From: CBDCFL01 sp965216135
GTDB taxonomy: Bacteria; Pseudomonadota; Alphaproteobacteria; Rhodobacterales; Rhodobacteraceae
Assembly (NCBI GenBank): GCA_965216135.1
Contig: CBDCFL010000024.1
Location: 806,001-870,000, forward strand
Length of the DNA stretch: 64,000 nt
Reading direction: 5' to 3'
Part shown: positions 27,901 to 37,303 of the stretch, in pieces
Layout: every line of letters starts with the position of its first letter
Numbering within the stretch: position 1 is the first letter of the stretch
Position numbers and translations under genes: made by a program
The notes under the pieces: generated by a model
What the model was told of the DNA's origin: nothing
What the model saw: only the letters and a program-made list of their open reading frames with translations
Databases searched by the model: none

Positions 27901-29060
27901 TACCAACGGCCCTAGTCGTTGACCGTTTTGGCCCATTGTCTGGTAGTGATTGACGTGATTGCGGTTTTGTCGTTTGCAAAGAAGTTCCATGCTTCGCAAC
28001 ACCTGTCGACGATCTGCTCATAATTGTCGAAGACGGATATGGCGAGCTTGTTGGCACGCAGATAAGCCCACACATTTTCCATCGGGTTGAGTTCAGGGGA
28101 ATAGGGCGGGAGTTTGAGCAGGGTGATGTTGTCGGGTACCTCCAGCTCTGCCGAACCGTGCCAGCCAGCGCCATCCAGAATGAGAAGGGCATGTGCGCCC
28201 GATGCGACGGTTTTAGCGATCTCGGCGAGATGCGCGCTCATGGCCTGTGTGTCGGCATGTGGCATGATCAGAGCGGCCGCTTCAGCCCGTTCCGGGCAGA
28301 CGGCACCGAAAATGTAGCTCCAGATATAGCGGGTGTCGCGCGGGGCACGGGGGCGTGTTCCACGCTCGGCCCAGATACGGGTGAGCGTGCCCTGCTGGCC
28401 AACCCGCGCTTCATCCTGAAACCATATCTCCAGGGGCTTGCTGCGGGCTGTTTCCGGCAAGGCTGCTTCTACCTCTGCGGCGAAGTTTTTTTAAAAGCCT
28501 CCTGTGCATCCGGGTCGGATTTCGGATGCTGCGGGCGCGCCGACAGACGCCGAAAGCCCAGGCTTGCCAATTGTTTGCCAACAGTTCGCTCATGCATGGT
28601 GACGCCGAAGCGCTCTTCGATCTTGCGTTTCAGATCAATGCGCCGCCAGCGCACAACCCCATCGGTTTCGGGGTCGGGACCCGCCCGAACCATTTCCGCC
28701 AACTCCTCCTTCTGTGCCGCGCTCAGCAGACAGGGTGGATCCGGCGGGCGACGGTTGAACAGGCCCGACACGCCCTCCGCATTGTAACGGTGGGCCCAAT
28801 CCCGCAGCGTCTGCCGATCCATGCCGCAGTTTTCTGCCGCCGTCTTGCGGTCAACCCCATCCAGAACCAGGGCAATCGCCAACATCCGTCGCGCCGCTTT
28901 CCCATCCCGGCACCGCGCCGCTTCCTGGCGAAGCTCGCCTGCGGACTTGTCTTTGCGCGTAATCCTTACTGCCATCAAAGCCTCCCTTGCCTTGATGCCA
29001 CTGAATCAGATCACGCCGCTCGTGGGAATCCCCTTGAGTCAAATCTGGGGGCCGTTGGTA
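27901..29060 (-). mobile_element. IS630-type element IS-C, copy 1
   Basis: Ends are the perfect inverted pair TACCAACGG / CCGTTGGTA. The flanks repeat TTA (27898-27900 and 29061-29063). It has a two-frame transposase. Second copy at 62933 onward in opposite orientation. Confidence 0.9.
27912..28975 (-). CDS. IS630 family transposase (IS-C), two frames joined by a -1 shift at A7
   Basis: Frame A (28975 down to 28469) encodes the helix-turn-helix part (NCGMDRQTLRDWAHRY) and ends EAFKKTSPQR. Frame B carries the catalytic residues: WFQDEARVGQ, LILDGAGWHG and NPMENVWAYL, ending at 27912. The frames meet at seven A residues (28486-28492). Slipping back one base there gives EAFKKNFAAEVEAALPET and one protein of about 354 residues, the family's normal length. 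IS-A and IS-B have A8 at this site and need no shift. The second IS-C copy has the same A7, so the shift looks programmed rather than accidental. ATG at 28975 follows GGGAGG. Confidence 0.85.
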
Positions 29061-29318
29061 TTATAACCTCAAGTAACTGGTGGATGCCGGATACATGCAC
29101 CATCAGCGCTGCGAGATGGATCGCCGGTCGGTGCGCGTCAGGCTGACGGAAAAAGGCCGTGAAGTTCGCGATATGGTCGAGGCGCTGTTTGAACGCCACG
29201 CCGAGGGATTGCTGGCCCAGAGTTTAGGTGATTGACCGCGAAATGGTCGATACGATCAACATCGCCCTGCGTCGGGTTGAGCGATATTGGACCGATCAAA
29301 TCCGCTATGTCTTCTAAC

Positions 29319-29630
29319 GGTCAAACATCGCTGCTACGAGCCGAGCGCGATGTCCATTGCGACGCGGCCGCAGCGTGGCACCCTTGGTTTTGCCTCGTAG
29401 TCGTCGGTGATCGCGGCGTGATCGGTCTGTCGCGCGGAATTTTCTGAGCGCCGATAATCTGTTGACGCCTGCGGGTGGTCTGCGCCAGGACGTGGGCCTC
29501 CCGACCGCCACCGTGGTTGCATGTGCCCTTGGATTGTGACGATGCCAGCGCGCGTCAACAACACGCACGATTTACACCCTGTGCTTTCAGCCTATGATGG
29601 GCCAAAAATGCGGGGCAACCGGCGGGCAGC
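29319..29630. other. Gene-free stretch
   Basis: Between the ldtR remnant and the glycosyltransferase-like gene I see no gene, repeat or clear regulatory element. Short frames on either strand lack start signals and family character. Confidence 0.5.
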
Positions 29631-30638
29631 ATGGCCAGAAGCGCCAAGTCCACAAATGAATTCAACATTTTCATAGTCGGCCAAAACGGCCGGCTAACCT
29701 ATGAAGCGGTGCTGTTTGCTGCATCGCTTAGGCACTTTGATCCAGATTTCTCGGGCCGCCTGTTTGTTGCCGAACCCCAGGCTGGGCCAAATTGGCCCGC
29801 CGACCCGCGCATGACGGATGCGGAGGCGATTTCTTTGCTTACCGGGGAATTGGGTGCAGAAATATTGCCGTTTAGCAACGTCCATTTTGGACAGACATAT
29901 GCCCAGGGCAACAAAATCGAAGCACTGCTGGCGATGCCGAGGGACGAGCCGTTCATCTTTCTTGATACCGACACGCTGATCACCGGACCACTGTCGGCTA
30001 TTCCATTTGATTTCGACCGGCCTTCCGCCTCGCTGCGGGTCAGCGCAACCTGGCCCGAACCACAGCTCTACGGGGTCGGATATACCGATATTTGGCGCTC
30101 GCTCTACGACCGCTTTGATCTTGATTTTGCCAGCTCGCTGGACCTGCGCGAACCCGATGAATACTGGCGGCGCTATCTTTACTTTAACGCCGGATGGTTT
30201 TTTTATCGCTGCCCGCATGAGTTCGGCGCGCGGTTTCTGGACTATGCGCTGGCGATCCGGCAAGGGCCGGGACCGGAACTTGCCGCGCAATCGCTTGATC
30301 CCTGGCTCGATCAAATTGCCCTGCCGCTGGTAATCCATTCGCTGGGTGGTGAGAGGCAAACCATCCCACCGGGCCTGCTGGACGGCGAAACAAGTTGTCA
30401 CTACCGCACGATGCCGCTGCTATTTGCGCGCGAAAGCGAACAGGTCATCACCGCGCTGAATACGGTGAGCGCACCAAACAAGATCAAGAAGGTTCTCAAG
30501 CAATACGAGCCGATGAAGAGGTTTATCTATCAGAACCGGGGACAAAAAGTGCGCGATATGTTTGACCAGAATAATCTGCCACTGCGCGAAAAGACGCTTC
30601 GCAATCAGATCAAAAAAGCCGGCCTGTGGATGCGCTGA
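29631..30638 (+). CDS. Putative glycosyltransferase-like protein
   Basis: 335 residues, soluble. FIFLDTDTLITGPL at about residues 105-118 is a DxD-type metal/nucleotide-sugar motif, and the order of elements (IVGQNGRLTYEAVLFAASLR near the start, NAGWFFYR later, QDxxA-like segments) resembles GT-A glycosyltransferases of the GT8 kind. No signal peptide or membrane segment. The C-terminal 60 residues are basic (QNRGQKVRDMFDQNNLPLREK). Donor and acceptor cannot be named. Stands alone. Confidence 0.6.
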   Translation: MARSAKSTNEFNIFIVGQNGRLTYEAVLFAASLRHFDPDFSGRLFVAEPQAGPNWPADPRMTDAEAISLLTGELGAEILPFSNVHFGQTYAQGNKIEALLAMPRDEPFIFLDTDTLITGPLSAIPFDFDRPSASLRVSATWPEPQLYGVGYTDIWRSLYDRFDLDFASSLDLREPDEYWRRYLYFNAGWFFYRCPHEFGARFLDYALAIRQGPGPELAAQSLDPWLDQIALPLVIHSLGGERQTIPPGLLDGETSCHYRTMPLLFARESEQVITALNTVSAPNKIKKVLKQYEPMKRFIYQNRGQKVRDMFDQNNLPLREKTLRNQIKKAGLWMR

Positions 30639-30769
30639 TGGCCCGCTTCGCCGCAGATGGCAGACGTGATCCCAAGCCGGCTCTGAGGCCAGGCCGCGCG
30701 CTTCTTGCGCCCGGTCGAACCGCAGCCTAAGAACCCGCGAACGCGTTCGACTTCAGGGAGAATATTCAG

Positions 30770-32074
30770 ATGTCCGATGACGGTCCGAGTTACGGATTTG
30801 ACACCCTTCAGGTCCATGCAGGTGCGCGCCCCGATCCGGCGACGGGCGCGCGCCAGACACCGATTTATCAGACAACGGCCTATGTGTTTCGCGACGCCGA
30901 ACATGCCGCCGCGCTGTTTAATCTGCAGGAGGTGGGGTTCATCTACTCACGCCTGACCAACCCGACGGTCGCGGTGTTGCAGGAACGCATCGCCACGCTT
31001 GAGGGCGGGGTGGGCTCGGTCTGTTGCTCGTCTGGCCATGCTGCGCAGATCATGGCGCTGTTCCCGCTGATGGCACCGGGGCGCAACGTGGTCGTCTCCA
31101 CGCGTCTTTACGGGGGCTCGGTCACCCAATTCAGCCACACGATTAAACGCTTCGGCTGGTCGGCAAGGTTCGTCGGCACCGACGATCTGGACGCGGTTCG
31201 GATTGCAATCGACGACGACACCCGCGCGGTATTTTGTGAATCTATCGCAAATCCGGGCGGGTATATCGCTGATCTGGACGCGCTGGCGAAATTGGCCCAG
31301 GACGCGGGTATCCCACTGATTGTCGACAACACCTCGGCCACGCCCTACCTCTGCCGCCCCATTGAACATGGTGCGACGCTGGTGGTTCACTCGACCACCA
31401 AATATCTGACCGGCAATGGCACCGTCATGGGCGGTTGTGTCGTCGACAGCGGTCATTTTGACTGGTCGGCAAGCGGCAAATTTCCGTCGCTGTCAGAGCC
31501 CGAGCCCGCCTATCACGGGCTGAAGTTTTGCGAGACATTCGGCCCTCTGGCCTTTGTGTTTCACGGCATCGCAATTGGGCTGCGTGACCTGGGCATGACG
31601 ATGAACCCGCAGGCCGCGCATTACACGCTTATGGGCATTGAGACCTTGTCGCTCAGGATGCAGCGCCATGTCGCCAACGCCGAAAAAATCGCCAAATGGC
31701 TGGAAGATGATCCGCGCACCGAGGCCGTGACCTATGCGGGCCTTGAAAGTTCGCCCTATTTTGACCGGATCGCGGCGATCTGTCCGCGTGGGGCGGGTGC
31801 GTTATTTACCGTGACGCTAAGCGGCGGATATGAGGCGTGCATCAAATTCGTCGATGCGCTGGAAATATTCAGCCATGTCGCCAACCTCGGTGATACGCGG
31901 TCGCTGGTCATACATTCCGCGTCCACCACCCATCGCCAACTGACGGCTGAGCAACAGGAAGCCGCCGGTGCTGCGCCGAATGTGGTGCGCCTGTCCATCG
32001 GGATCGAAGATGCCAACGACCTGATTGCCGATCTCGATCAGGCGCTGGCGTCAGCAACGGCAGGGGTCGGTTAA
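30770..32074 (+). CDS. metY: O-acetylhomoserine aminocarboxypropyltransferase (sulfhydrylase)
   Basis: 434 residues of the Cys/Met-metabolism PLP family, using sulfide and O-acetylhomoserine to make homocysteine. QTPIYQTTAYVF at the N-terminus, SSGHAAQ for PLP phosphate, IVDNTSATPYL with the PLP-ring Asp, and the Schiff-base Lys in HSTTKYLTGNG. The length and the GLKFCETFGP insert separate this branch from the shorter cystathionine enzymes. AGGGAG lies about 12 bases before the ATG. It converges with the SIMPL gene, their stops sharing 4 bases. No SAM riboswitch was recognised in the 130 bp upstream. Confidence 0.9.
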   Translation: MSDDGPSYGFDTLQVHAGARPDPATGARQTPIYQTTAYVFRDAEHAAALFNLQEVGFIYSRLTNPTVAVLQERIATLEGGVGSVCCSSGHAAQIMALFPLMAPGRNVVVSTRLYGGSVTQFSHTIKRFGWSARFVGTDDLDAVRIAIDDDTRAVFCESIANPGGYIADLDALAKLAQDAGIPLIVDNTSATPYLCRPIEHGATLVVHSTTKYLTGNGTVMGGCVVDSGHFDWSASGKFPSLSEPEPAYHGLKFCETFGPLAFVFHGIAIGLRDLGMTMNPQAAHYTLMGIETLSLRMQRHVANAEKIAKWLEDDPRTEAVTYAGLESSPYFDRIAAICPRGAGALFTVTLSGGYEACIKFVDALEIFSHVANLGDTRSLVIHSASTTHRQLTAEQQEAAGAAPNVVRLSIGIEDANDLIADLDQALASATAGVG

Positions 32075-32760
32075 TTGGCCAGCGCGTAGGTCAGGGTGAC
32101 ACTGGCGGTAATGCCAACGGAACCTTCTGCAATCGGAACCGCCTCCATCGCTATCGCCATATCGCGTAAGATGGGCGTCGGGCGGACATTGCCGCCCGCC
32201 TCGCGAATGTCGATCAGACCGCCCAGCGTGACGCCGGCCGCCTGGGCCATGATCGCTGCCTTGGCGCGAGCCGCGGCAATGGCCATTTTCAGCGCACGAT
32301 CCTGAAACGGTTTGGGTTCCTGTAACCCGAAGCTGAGCCCCTGAAAACGATTTGTCCCGCCGCTGACGATTGTATCGAGCAGCGCGCCCAGCCCGTCGAG
32401 GTCACGCACCCGGATACTGACCTGATTGCGCACCACATAGCCGGTGATTTGCTGAACAGACCCGGAATTTCGGGTATATTGCGGGTTCAGCGCCAAGCCG
32501 GTTGCCTGCACGTCGCGCTCGGCGATGCCAGCACCAGCCAATAGGGCCAGCAGTTTTGCCATCGCCTTTGAGTTTTCATCCAAAGCGGCGCTGGCACGAC
32601 GGGACTGTGTTTCAACGCCCAGCGTGAGTGTCGCCATGTCCGGGCGGGTTTCAACCTGGCCACGGGCCGATACGACCAGCTGTGCGACGCGCTGGTCTTG
32701 TGCTTGCGAAATGCTGGCGGTCATGATCACCACCAAAGCAAGTGCAAATGTTCTGAGCAT
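32071..32760 (-). CDS. SIMPL (DUF541) domain protein, exported
   Basis: 229 residues. A signal peptide is clear: MLRTFALALVVIMTASISQA, cleavage after AQA at about residue 21. The rest is a single SIMPL domain (VSARGQVETRPDMATLTLGV, GYVVRNQVSIRVRDLDGLG, RALKMAIAAARAKAAIMAQAAG). Family members are periplasmic or surface proteins of loosely defined function, some linked to oxidative stress. It is divergent from the large protein at 32921 with about 160 bp between starts. Confidence 0.85.
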   Translation of the reverse strand: MLRTFALALVVIMTASISQAQDQRVAQLVVSARGQVETRPDMATLTLGVETQSRRASAALDENSKAMAKLLALLAGAGIAERDVQATGLALNPQYTRNSGSVQQITGYVVRNQVSIRVRDLDGLGALLDTIVSGGTNRFQGLSFGLQEPKPFQDRALKMAIAAARAKAAIMAQAAGVTLGGLIDIREAGGNVRPTPILRDMAIAMEAVPIAEGSVGITASVTLTYALAN

Positions 32761-32920
32761 CGCGCATCTCCTCTATGGCTCGCCCATCCTCTGCGGAATT
32801 TGGCTCATTGGCAAAGCGGCTGTCGGCTCTTTTGGTAGCCATCGGCGGAAAGCTGCTGTAGAATCTATATCGCATAATTGGCGGCGAGGGGTCGCCGAAA
32901 CCGCCAGCAGGTTATTCGGG

Positions 32921-35296
32921 ATGAAGCCAAGCTCCGCCCTTATCCTAGATCAGAACGGCATCGTATTGCTGCACCGCTCGAAGCAGGGTTGGCGGCTCAT
33001 CGGTCAGGCTGACCCCAACTCGGCGGGCATCAATGAAGAGATGCGGTATTTGCGAAAAACCGCTGTTGATCTGTCCGGTGGCCAGTTTGCGACCAAACTC
33101 ATCATTCCCAATGCGCAGATATTGTATCGCGAGCTTGAGATCGGAGATATCGACGGACCCGATCGCGCGGCGGCGGTTCGCGATGGGCTGCAAGGGCTGA
33201 CACCGTATCATGTCGACGAACTGGCGTTTGACTGGCGCGCATCCGGCGATGGATGCGTTAAAGTGGCCGCAGTTGCCGAGGAAACGCTGGGTGAAGCCGA
33301 AAAATTCGCTGAAAAGCATCGCTTTAACCCGCTTAGTTTTGTGGCAATCCCCGAGCCGACCGATTTTAACGGGGAGCCATATTTCGGCGAGGCCAGCAGT
33401 GCGCGCAAACTGCTAAACGCGGGGGGCTGGGTCGAGCCCGATAACGATGCGATCGACATCCACAAGCTTCTGGAAAGTCTGGAAATTCCTGCGGCCGATG
33501 GCGCTGTCGGGGACCAAGCCGCGGCGAATATTCCGGCCGAACTGGCCGATGCGCCCAGATCGCTGGCGGCATCGGACAACGATGCCAAGACAGACGCGCC
33601 AGATACAACCGAACCTGCCGGTGCGCCGGGCTTTGTTTCGGTGCGCGGCGATGTGCCCGAAACCGAGCCCGATCCACTGCAGCTGAAATGGGTCACCCCG
33701 AAGCTGTCAACGCGTGCCATTCCGGATACTGAGGGCAGTGGCGAGGATGGGGAAGATATCGCTGCCCGGCTTGCAACAGCGCGCGTCGGGGATGCGGCCC
33801 TGACCATTGAGCCCGCTGCACCCGAAACTGACGCGCCTGAGGACACAATCGACGTGTCAGCCGGGACCGAGGCAAGCCAGACACGGACCGCCGCACCGGT
33901 ACTTGGGTCTGCGCGGGCGCTGCAGTCGGTCCATTCGGGCATTGCTCTGACCGGGCGCAGGGTTGTTTCAGGATTGGCGGCGGTTAAGCCAAGCCTTTCC
34001 GCGCGGCCCGTGCCCTTTTCCAAACCCGGCGTAAAGATTGGCCAGGCGACGTTCATGCTTGGGCTGGCGGCCGTTGCGGCGATTGTTTTGGCGCTGGCTG
34101 CGGGTTTCTGGTTCCTCGGCGGGCGAACGCCAGATGAAAGCAACCCCTTCGCCGATGTTCCCCTGGACGCATTACCGACGGCCGCGCAGATAGCCGAAAA
34201 CGTGGCCCAACCGCTGATCCCCGATCAGGGTGGCGATCCACAAGGCCTGGCAAGCGCCAGCCCAGTAGCAGACACGCTTGTCAACAGCTCAACGCCGCCG
34301 GTTCAGGAGACGATGCAAATCGCTTCTGCCGACTCGCTTGGTGCGAATATTGACGAGCCCGCGCTCGGCCTGGACACGCTGTATGGCGTTGATGCGCCGG
34401 AAATTACCGCAAGCGGGATCAGGCAACTGGCACCAACATCGCCAGTCGAACCCGCCTCAGACCGGGTGGACAAGCTTTACTTTGCTTCGATCGACCGCAT
34501 CATTCTAAGCCACGACGCGGTGGCCTTGCCGTCAATTTCGGGTGCCCTGCCGGACACCGGCATCGCAACGCAAAGCCTGCCGCCGAGCTTTGACCAACAG
34601 TTCAGTTTCGATCCCAACGGTCTGGTCACCGCCACGCGGGACGGCGCGTTGACGCCCGAGGGCATCCTGGTCTTTGCCGGATCGCCGCGCGTCCTTCCGA
34701 CGCCGCGGCCCGGCAGTGGTGTGGTCCTGACCGCGGCGGTTCTGACACCGCAAAGACGCGCGGAACTGGCCGCATTGCGCCCCACGCCGCGGCCGTCCAA
34801 CTTGGCCGAAAGCGACGAACGCGCCCGTCTGGCAGGTCTGTCGCGCGTTGAGCTTGGTGCCTTCCGGCCCATGCCGCGGCCCGCATCTTTGGCGCAGGTG
34901 CCCGTCGCCCAGCCGCTCGCCGCGCCGACCGCGCCTGCCGTGCTGGTCTCGCGTCGGCCGGTGCCGCGCCCGTCGAACCTTGCCAAGGCGATTGCCGCGG
35001 CCGTCCAGTCGGCATCGGCGGCAACCCAGAGTGCCGCACCCCGGCCAGTTTTAGGCGGCACCGTGGCCCAGGCGGCCACGATACAGGGCGGTCTGCGCTT
35101 GACGACGATCAATCTGATTGGCGTCTACGGCACGTCTTCCAGCCGCCGCGCGCTGGTGCGCCTCGGCGGTGGACGTTTTGTCATGGTCAGCAAGGGCGAC
35201 CGGCTGGACGGCGGCAATGTCGTGGCGATTTCCGAAACGTCGCTGGTATACGTCAAAAATGGCCGCAACGTGACACTGGAAATTCCCAACGGTTAG
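32921..35296 (+). CDS. Large single-span membrane protein with GspL/PilM-like N-terminus and GspC/PilP-like C-terminus
   Basis: 791 residues. Residues 1-160 (SALILDQNGIVLLHRSKQGW, KLIIPNAQILYRELEIGD, DGLQGLTPYHVDELAFDW) resemble the cytoplasmic actin-like domain of GspL/PilM. A long acidic linker follows, then one membrane span (about 376-398, MLGLAAVAAIVLALAAGFWFL). The outer part has four PxPRP repeats about 28-30 residues apart (PTPRPGSG, PTPRPSNLA, PMPRPASLA, PVPRPSNLA) and ends in a small domain (LIGVYGTSSSRRALVRLGGG, VSKGDRLDGGNVVAIS) like the homology region of GspC/PilP. ATG at 32921 was chosen because the upstream frame runs antisense to the SIMPL gene. The domain calls are by eye; function unproven. 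Confidence 0.6.
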   Translation: MKPSSALILDQNGIVLLHRSKQGWRLIGQADPNSAGINEEMRYLRKTAVDLSGGQFATKLIIPNAQILYRELEIGDIDGPDRAAAVRDGLQGLTPYHVDELAFDWRASGDGCVKVAAVAEETLGEAEKFAEKHRFNPLSFVAIPEPTDFNGEPYFGEASSARKLLNAGGWVEPDNDAIDIHKLLESLEIPAADGAVGDQAAANIPAELADAPRSLAASDNDAKTDAPDTTEPAGAPGFVSVRGDVPETEPDPLQLKWVTPKLSTRAIPDTEGSGEDGEDIAARLATARVGDAALTIEPAAPETDAPEDTIDVSAGTEASQTRTAAPVLGSARALQSVHSGIALTGRRVVSGLAAVKPSLSARPVPFSKPGVKIGQATFMLGLAAVAAIVLALAAGFWFLGGRTPDESNPFADVPLDALPTAAQIAENVAQPLIPDQGGDPQGLASASPVADTLVNSSTPPVQETMQIASADSLGANIDEPALGLDTLYGVDAPEITASGIRQLAPTSPVEPASDRVDKLYFASIDRIILSHDAVALPSISGALPDTGIATQSLPPSFDQQFSFDPNGLVTATRDGALTPEGILVFAGSPRVLPTPRPGSGVVLTAAVLTPQRRAELAALRPTPRPSNLAESDERARLAGLSRVELGAFRPMPRPASLAQVPVAQPLAAPTAPAVLVSRRPVPRPSNLAKAIAAAVQSASAATQSAAPRPVLGGTVAQAATIQGGLRLTTINLIGVYGTSSSRRALVRLGGGRFVMVSKGDRLDGGNVVAISETSLVYVKNGRNVTLEIPNG

Positions 35297-36371
35297 CGGC
35301 GCTGATGGCTTGTTTTCACGAATTCCAACACTGAATGAGCACGGTAAAGTCAGCAGCGCGCATGGCCAGATCCTCTGGCGCGATCCCGGCCTGGTCCTGA
35401 GACAGAACGGGCGCGACACCGAGGCCCTGCAAGATTGCCGACAACCGGTCCGCACCCACAGCGAATTGCACGTTTTCGGGCAGCACGCGGGTGGCATCCT
35501 GGTTAGGCTTGAGCATCCCCACGACTGCACCCGAAGCGTCCAGAATGGGCCCGCCATAATCGCCCTGATTTGCCGCCAACAAAAGCCGCTGCAGATCAGG
35601 TTCGCCCGCCAGGCCCTGATGATCGGAAACCGTCCCGAATGTTAGCGACGGCGCGTTAGCCTGCCTCCAAAGCTGTAGCCAGCCAGCGCCACTTGTCCGC
35701 CGATGTTGATCTTGTCGGCTGCAAACCGCGCCACGCTGATCGGGCGCAGCGGCGTTTCGGGGCGCAGTAGGGCAACGCCGGTTGCGCTATCCGCGCCGGC
35801 AATTGCCAATGTCGTTTCATCTGCGAGCGTAATCCTGTCGCAGCTTTGACCGGCTTCCATGCTGGTCAGAACATCGCCGGTGAGAGACACAAAAAACCCA
35901 GATCTCACGTATTCAGGGCGGCAAACCGCAAAACCGGCAAGGGCATCGAAATTGCCGCCGTCGATGGCGCCGAAATTGTCGGGCAGGACGCTGCCACTAT
36001 AGGGGCTGAAGCTCTGTTCTATCCGCGACAACACCAGATCGCGGCGGCGATCCCCATCGTTGGGCCAGATCAGCGCGAAGCCCTTGATATCGTCACCTGA
36101 AATCGTGGCATAAATATCCGTGATGATGCGGGGATTTTCGCCGTGGATGCGAAAGCTAGAGCGTCTTAGCCGCCGCGGACCATCGAGCGGGACAATCGTG
36201 AGTGTCTGCAAAATATCGTAAAGTGCATTCATGCGCCCGCGCGCGCCGGTTTGGCTGATCAGGATCACCTGCGCGCCGGTATCGTCGATGGGCGCATAGT
36301 GAACAAACGGTGCGTCATATCGGTTGAATTTGACCAACGCCATGGGCAGCTCAATGTCGATGCCTGCCTTA

Positions 36372-37303
36372 GTGTCTGATTCAAAACTCTACGCATGATT
36401 ACAATGCCTTGCAATTTTACGCGTGAGGGTTCTGATATGTGCAACGAGTATCCATGCCTGTGAACTTGCGATGGATTTTTCCCAATCTTTGGCCAATCGC
36501 CGGCAGCGGTTGAGCCATGCGAAGGTGCGCTCGACGACCCATCTTCTGGGAATGACTTCGAAGCCTTCCGCAGTGTCGAAGCGCTTGACGATCTGGATTG
36601 TCCAGTCACCGATGCCTTCAAGAGCGTCGCGCAGCTTTGGTCCGGCATAACCGCCATCCGCAAAGATATGGCGCAAGTTTGGATGGGAATACCGGATGGA
36701 TTTCAACACTTCCGGTGCGCCATTACGGTCTTGAATACCGGCGCTATGCACGACCAACCCAACCATAAACCCGAGCGTGTCGGTGACAATGTGGCGCTTG
36801 CGGCCCTTGGTTTTCTTGCCCGCGTCATAGCCCGAAATGCCACCGCTTTCCGTTGTTTTTATGGTCTGGCTATCAATGACACCAGCGGTGGGGCCGGGCT
36901 TCTTGCCATGAAACTCGCGCGCCGTCGCCACCAGAAAATGGCTGATCACTTCAAAGATGCCATCGTTGCGCCAGCCATAGAAATAGTAGCGCACGGTGGA
37001 CACTGGCGGGAAATCATTGGGCAGCATACGCCACGCACACCCGGCGCTGGCGATGTACAAAATGGCATCCAGAACATCGCGCATCGCCGTGCTGCGCGGA
37101 CGACCAGTTGTTTTAGGCGGCGGCAGGAATGGCGCGATCAAACCCCATTCCTGATCGGTTAAATCGCTTGCATAGCGTCCCGAATGCCGTTCATATCGGG
37201 CGCGAGTGGTTTCAGTCCAGGCCATTGTGATCTCCCTCGAATCTTATCAATCCGATTGAATCACAACTCGCTGAAATCACTCAATTAGTTTTGGATCAGA
37301 CAC
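36372..37303 (-). mobile_element. IS5 family insertion sequence (IS1031-like), TTA duplication
   Basis: 932 bp with inverted ends GTGTCTGATTCAAAACT / GTGTCTGATCCAAAACT and TTA on both sides (36369-36371, 37304-37306). A TNA duplication fits the IS1031 group of IS5. Confidence 0.9.
36389..37225 (-). CDS. IS5 family transposase
   Basis: 278 residues, intact. N-terminal DUF4096-type region (SDLTDQEWGLIAPFLPPP) and DDE catalytic domain: Asp in VIDSQTIKTTE, Asp in IFADGGYAGPK, Glu in RRWVVERTFAWLNRCRRLAKDWE in outline. One frame, no shift needed. Confidence 0.95.
   Translation of the reverse strand: MAWTETTRARYERHSGRYASDLTDQEWGLIAPFLPPPKTTGRPRSTAMRDVLDAILYIASAGCAWRMLPNDFPPVSTVRYYFYGWRNDGIFEVISHFLVATAREFHGKKPGPTAGVIDSQTIKTTESGGISGYDAGKKTKGRKRHIVTDTLGFMVGLVVHSAGIQDRNGAPEVLKSIRYSHPNLRHIFADGGYAGPKLRDALEGIGDWTIQIVKRFDTAEGFEVIPRRWVVERTFAWLNRCRRLAKDWEKSIASSQAWILVAHIRTLTRKIARHCNHA

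Larger units (their letters stand above)
27698..29318 (+). pseudogene. LdtR-type MarR family regulator, split by IS-C and carrying further lesions
   Basis: Begins MSQYLDTLSLVERLHRLL and reads to GSNVSY, where IS-C enters within a codon pair. It resumes at 29064 as NLK, then a TAA at 29074-29076 stands where a Lys codon is expected, followed by LVDAGYMHHQRCEMDRRSVRVRLTEKG (the winged-helix wing). Near 29233 another shift separates GLLAQSLG from IDREMVDTINIALRRVERYW. Deleting 27901-29063 restores SYNLK exactly. In other alphaproteobacteria LdtR controls L,D-transpeptidase genes and stress responses. ATG at 27698 is chosen over TTG at 27650 by family length (about 165 residues). Confidence 0.85.

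Noticed and set aside
28469..28978. IS-C transposase as an ordinary pseudogene
   Set aside because: Both copies share the identical A7 and are otherwise undamaged, so a programmed shift is the better explanation.
30639..30769. SAM-II or SAM/SAH riboswitch before metY
   Set aside because: A hairpin is possible (GTCGAACCGC.. / GCGTTCGAC), but the conserved core bases of either riboswitch were not found.
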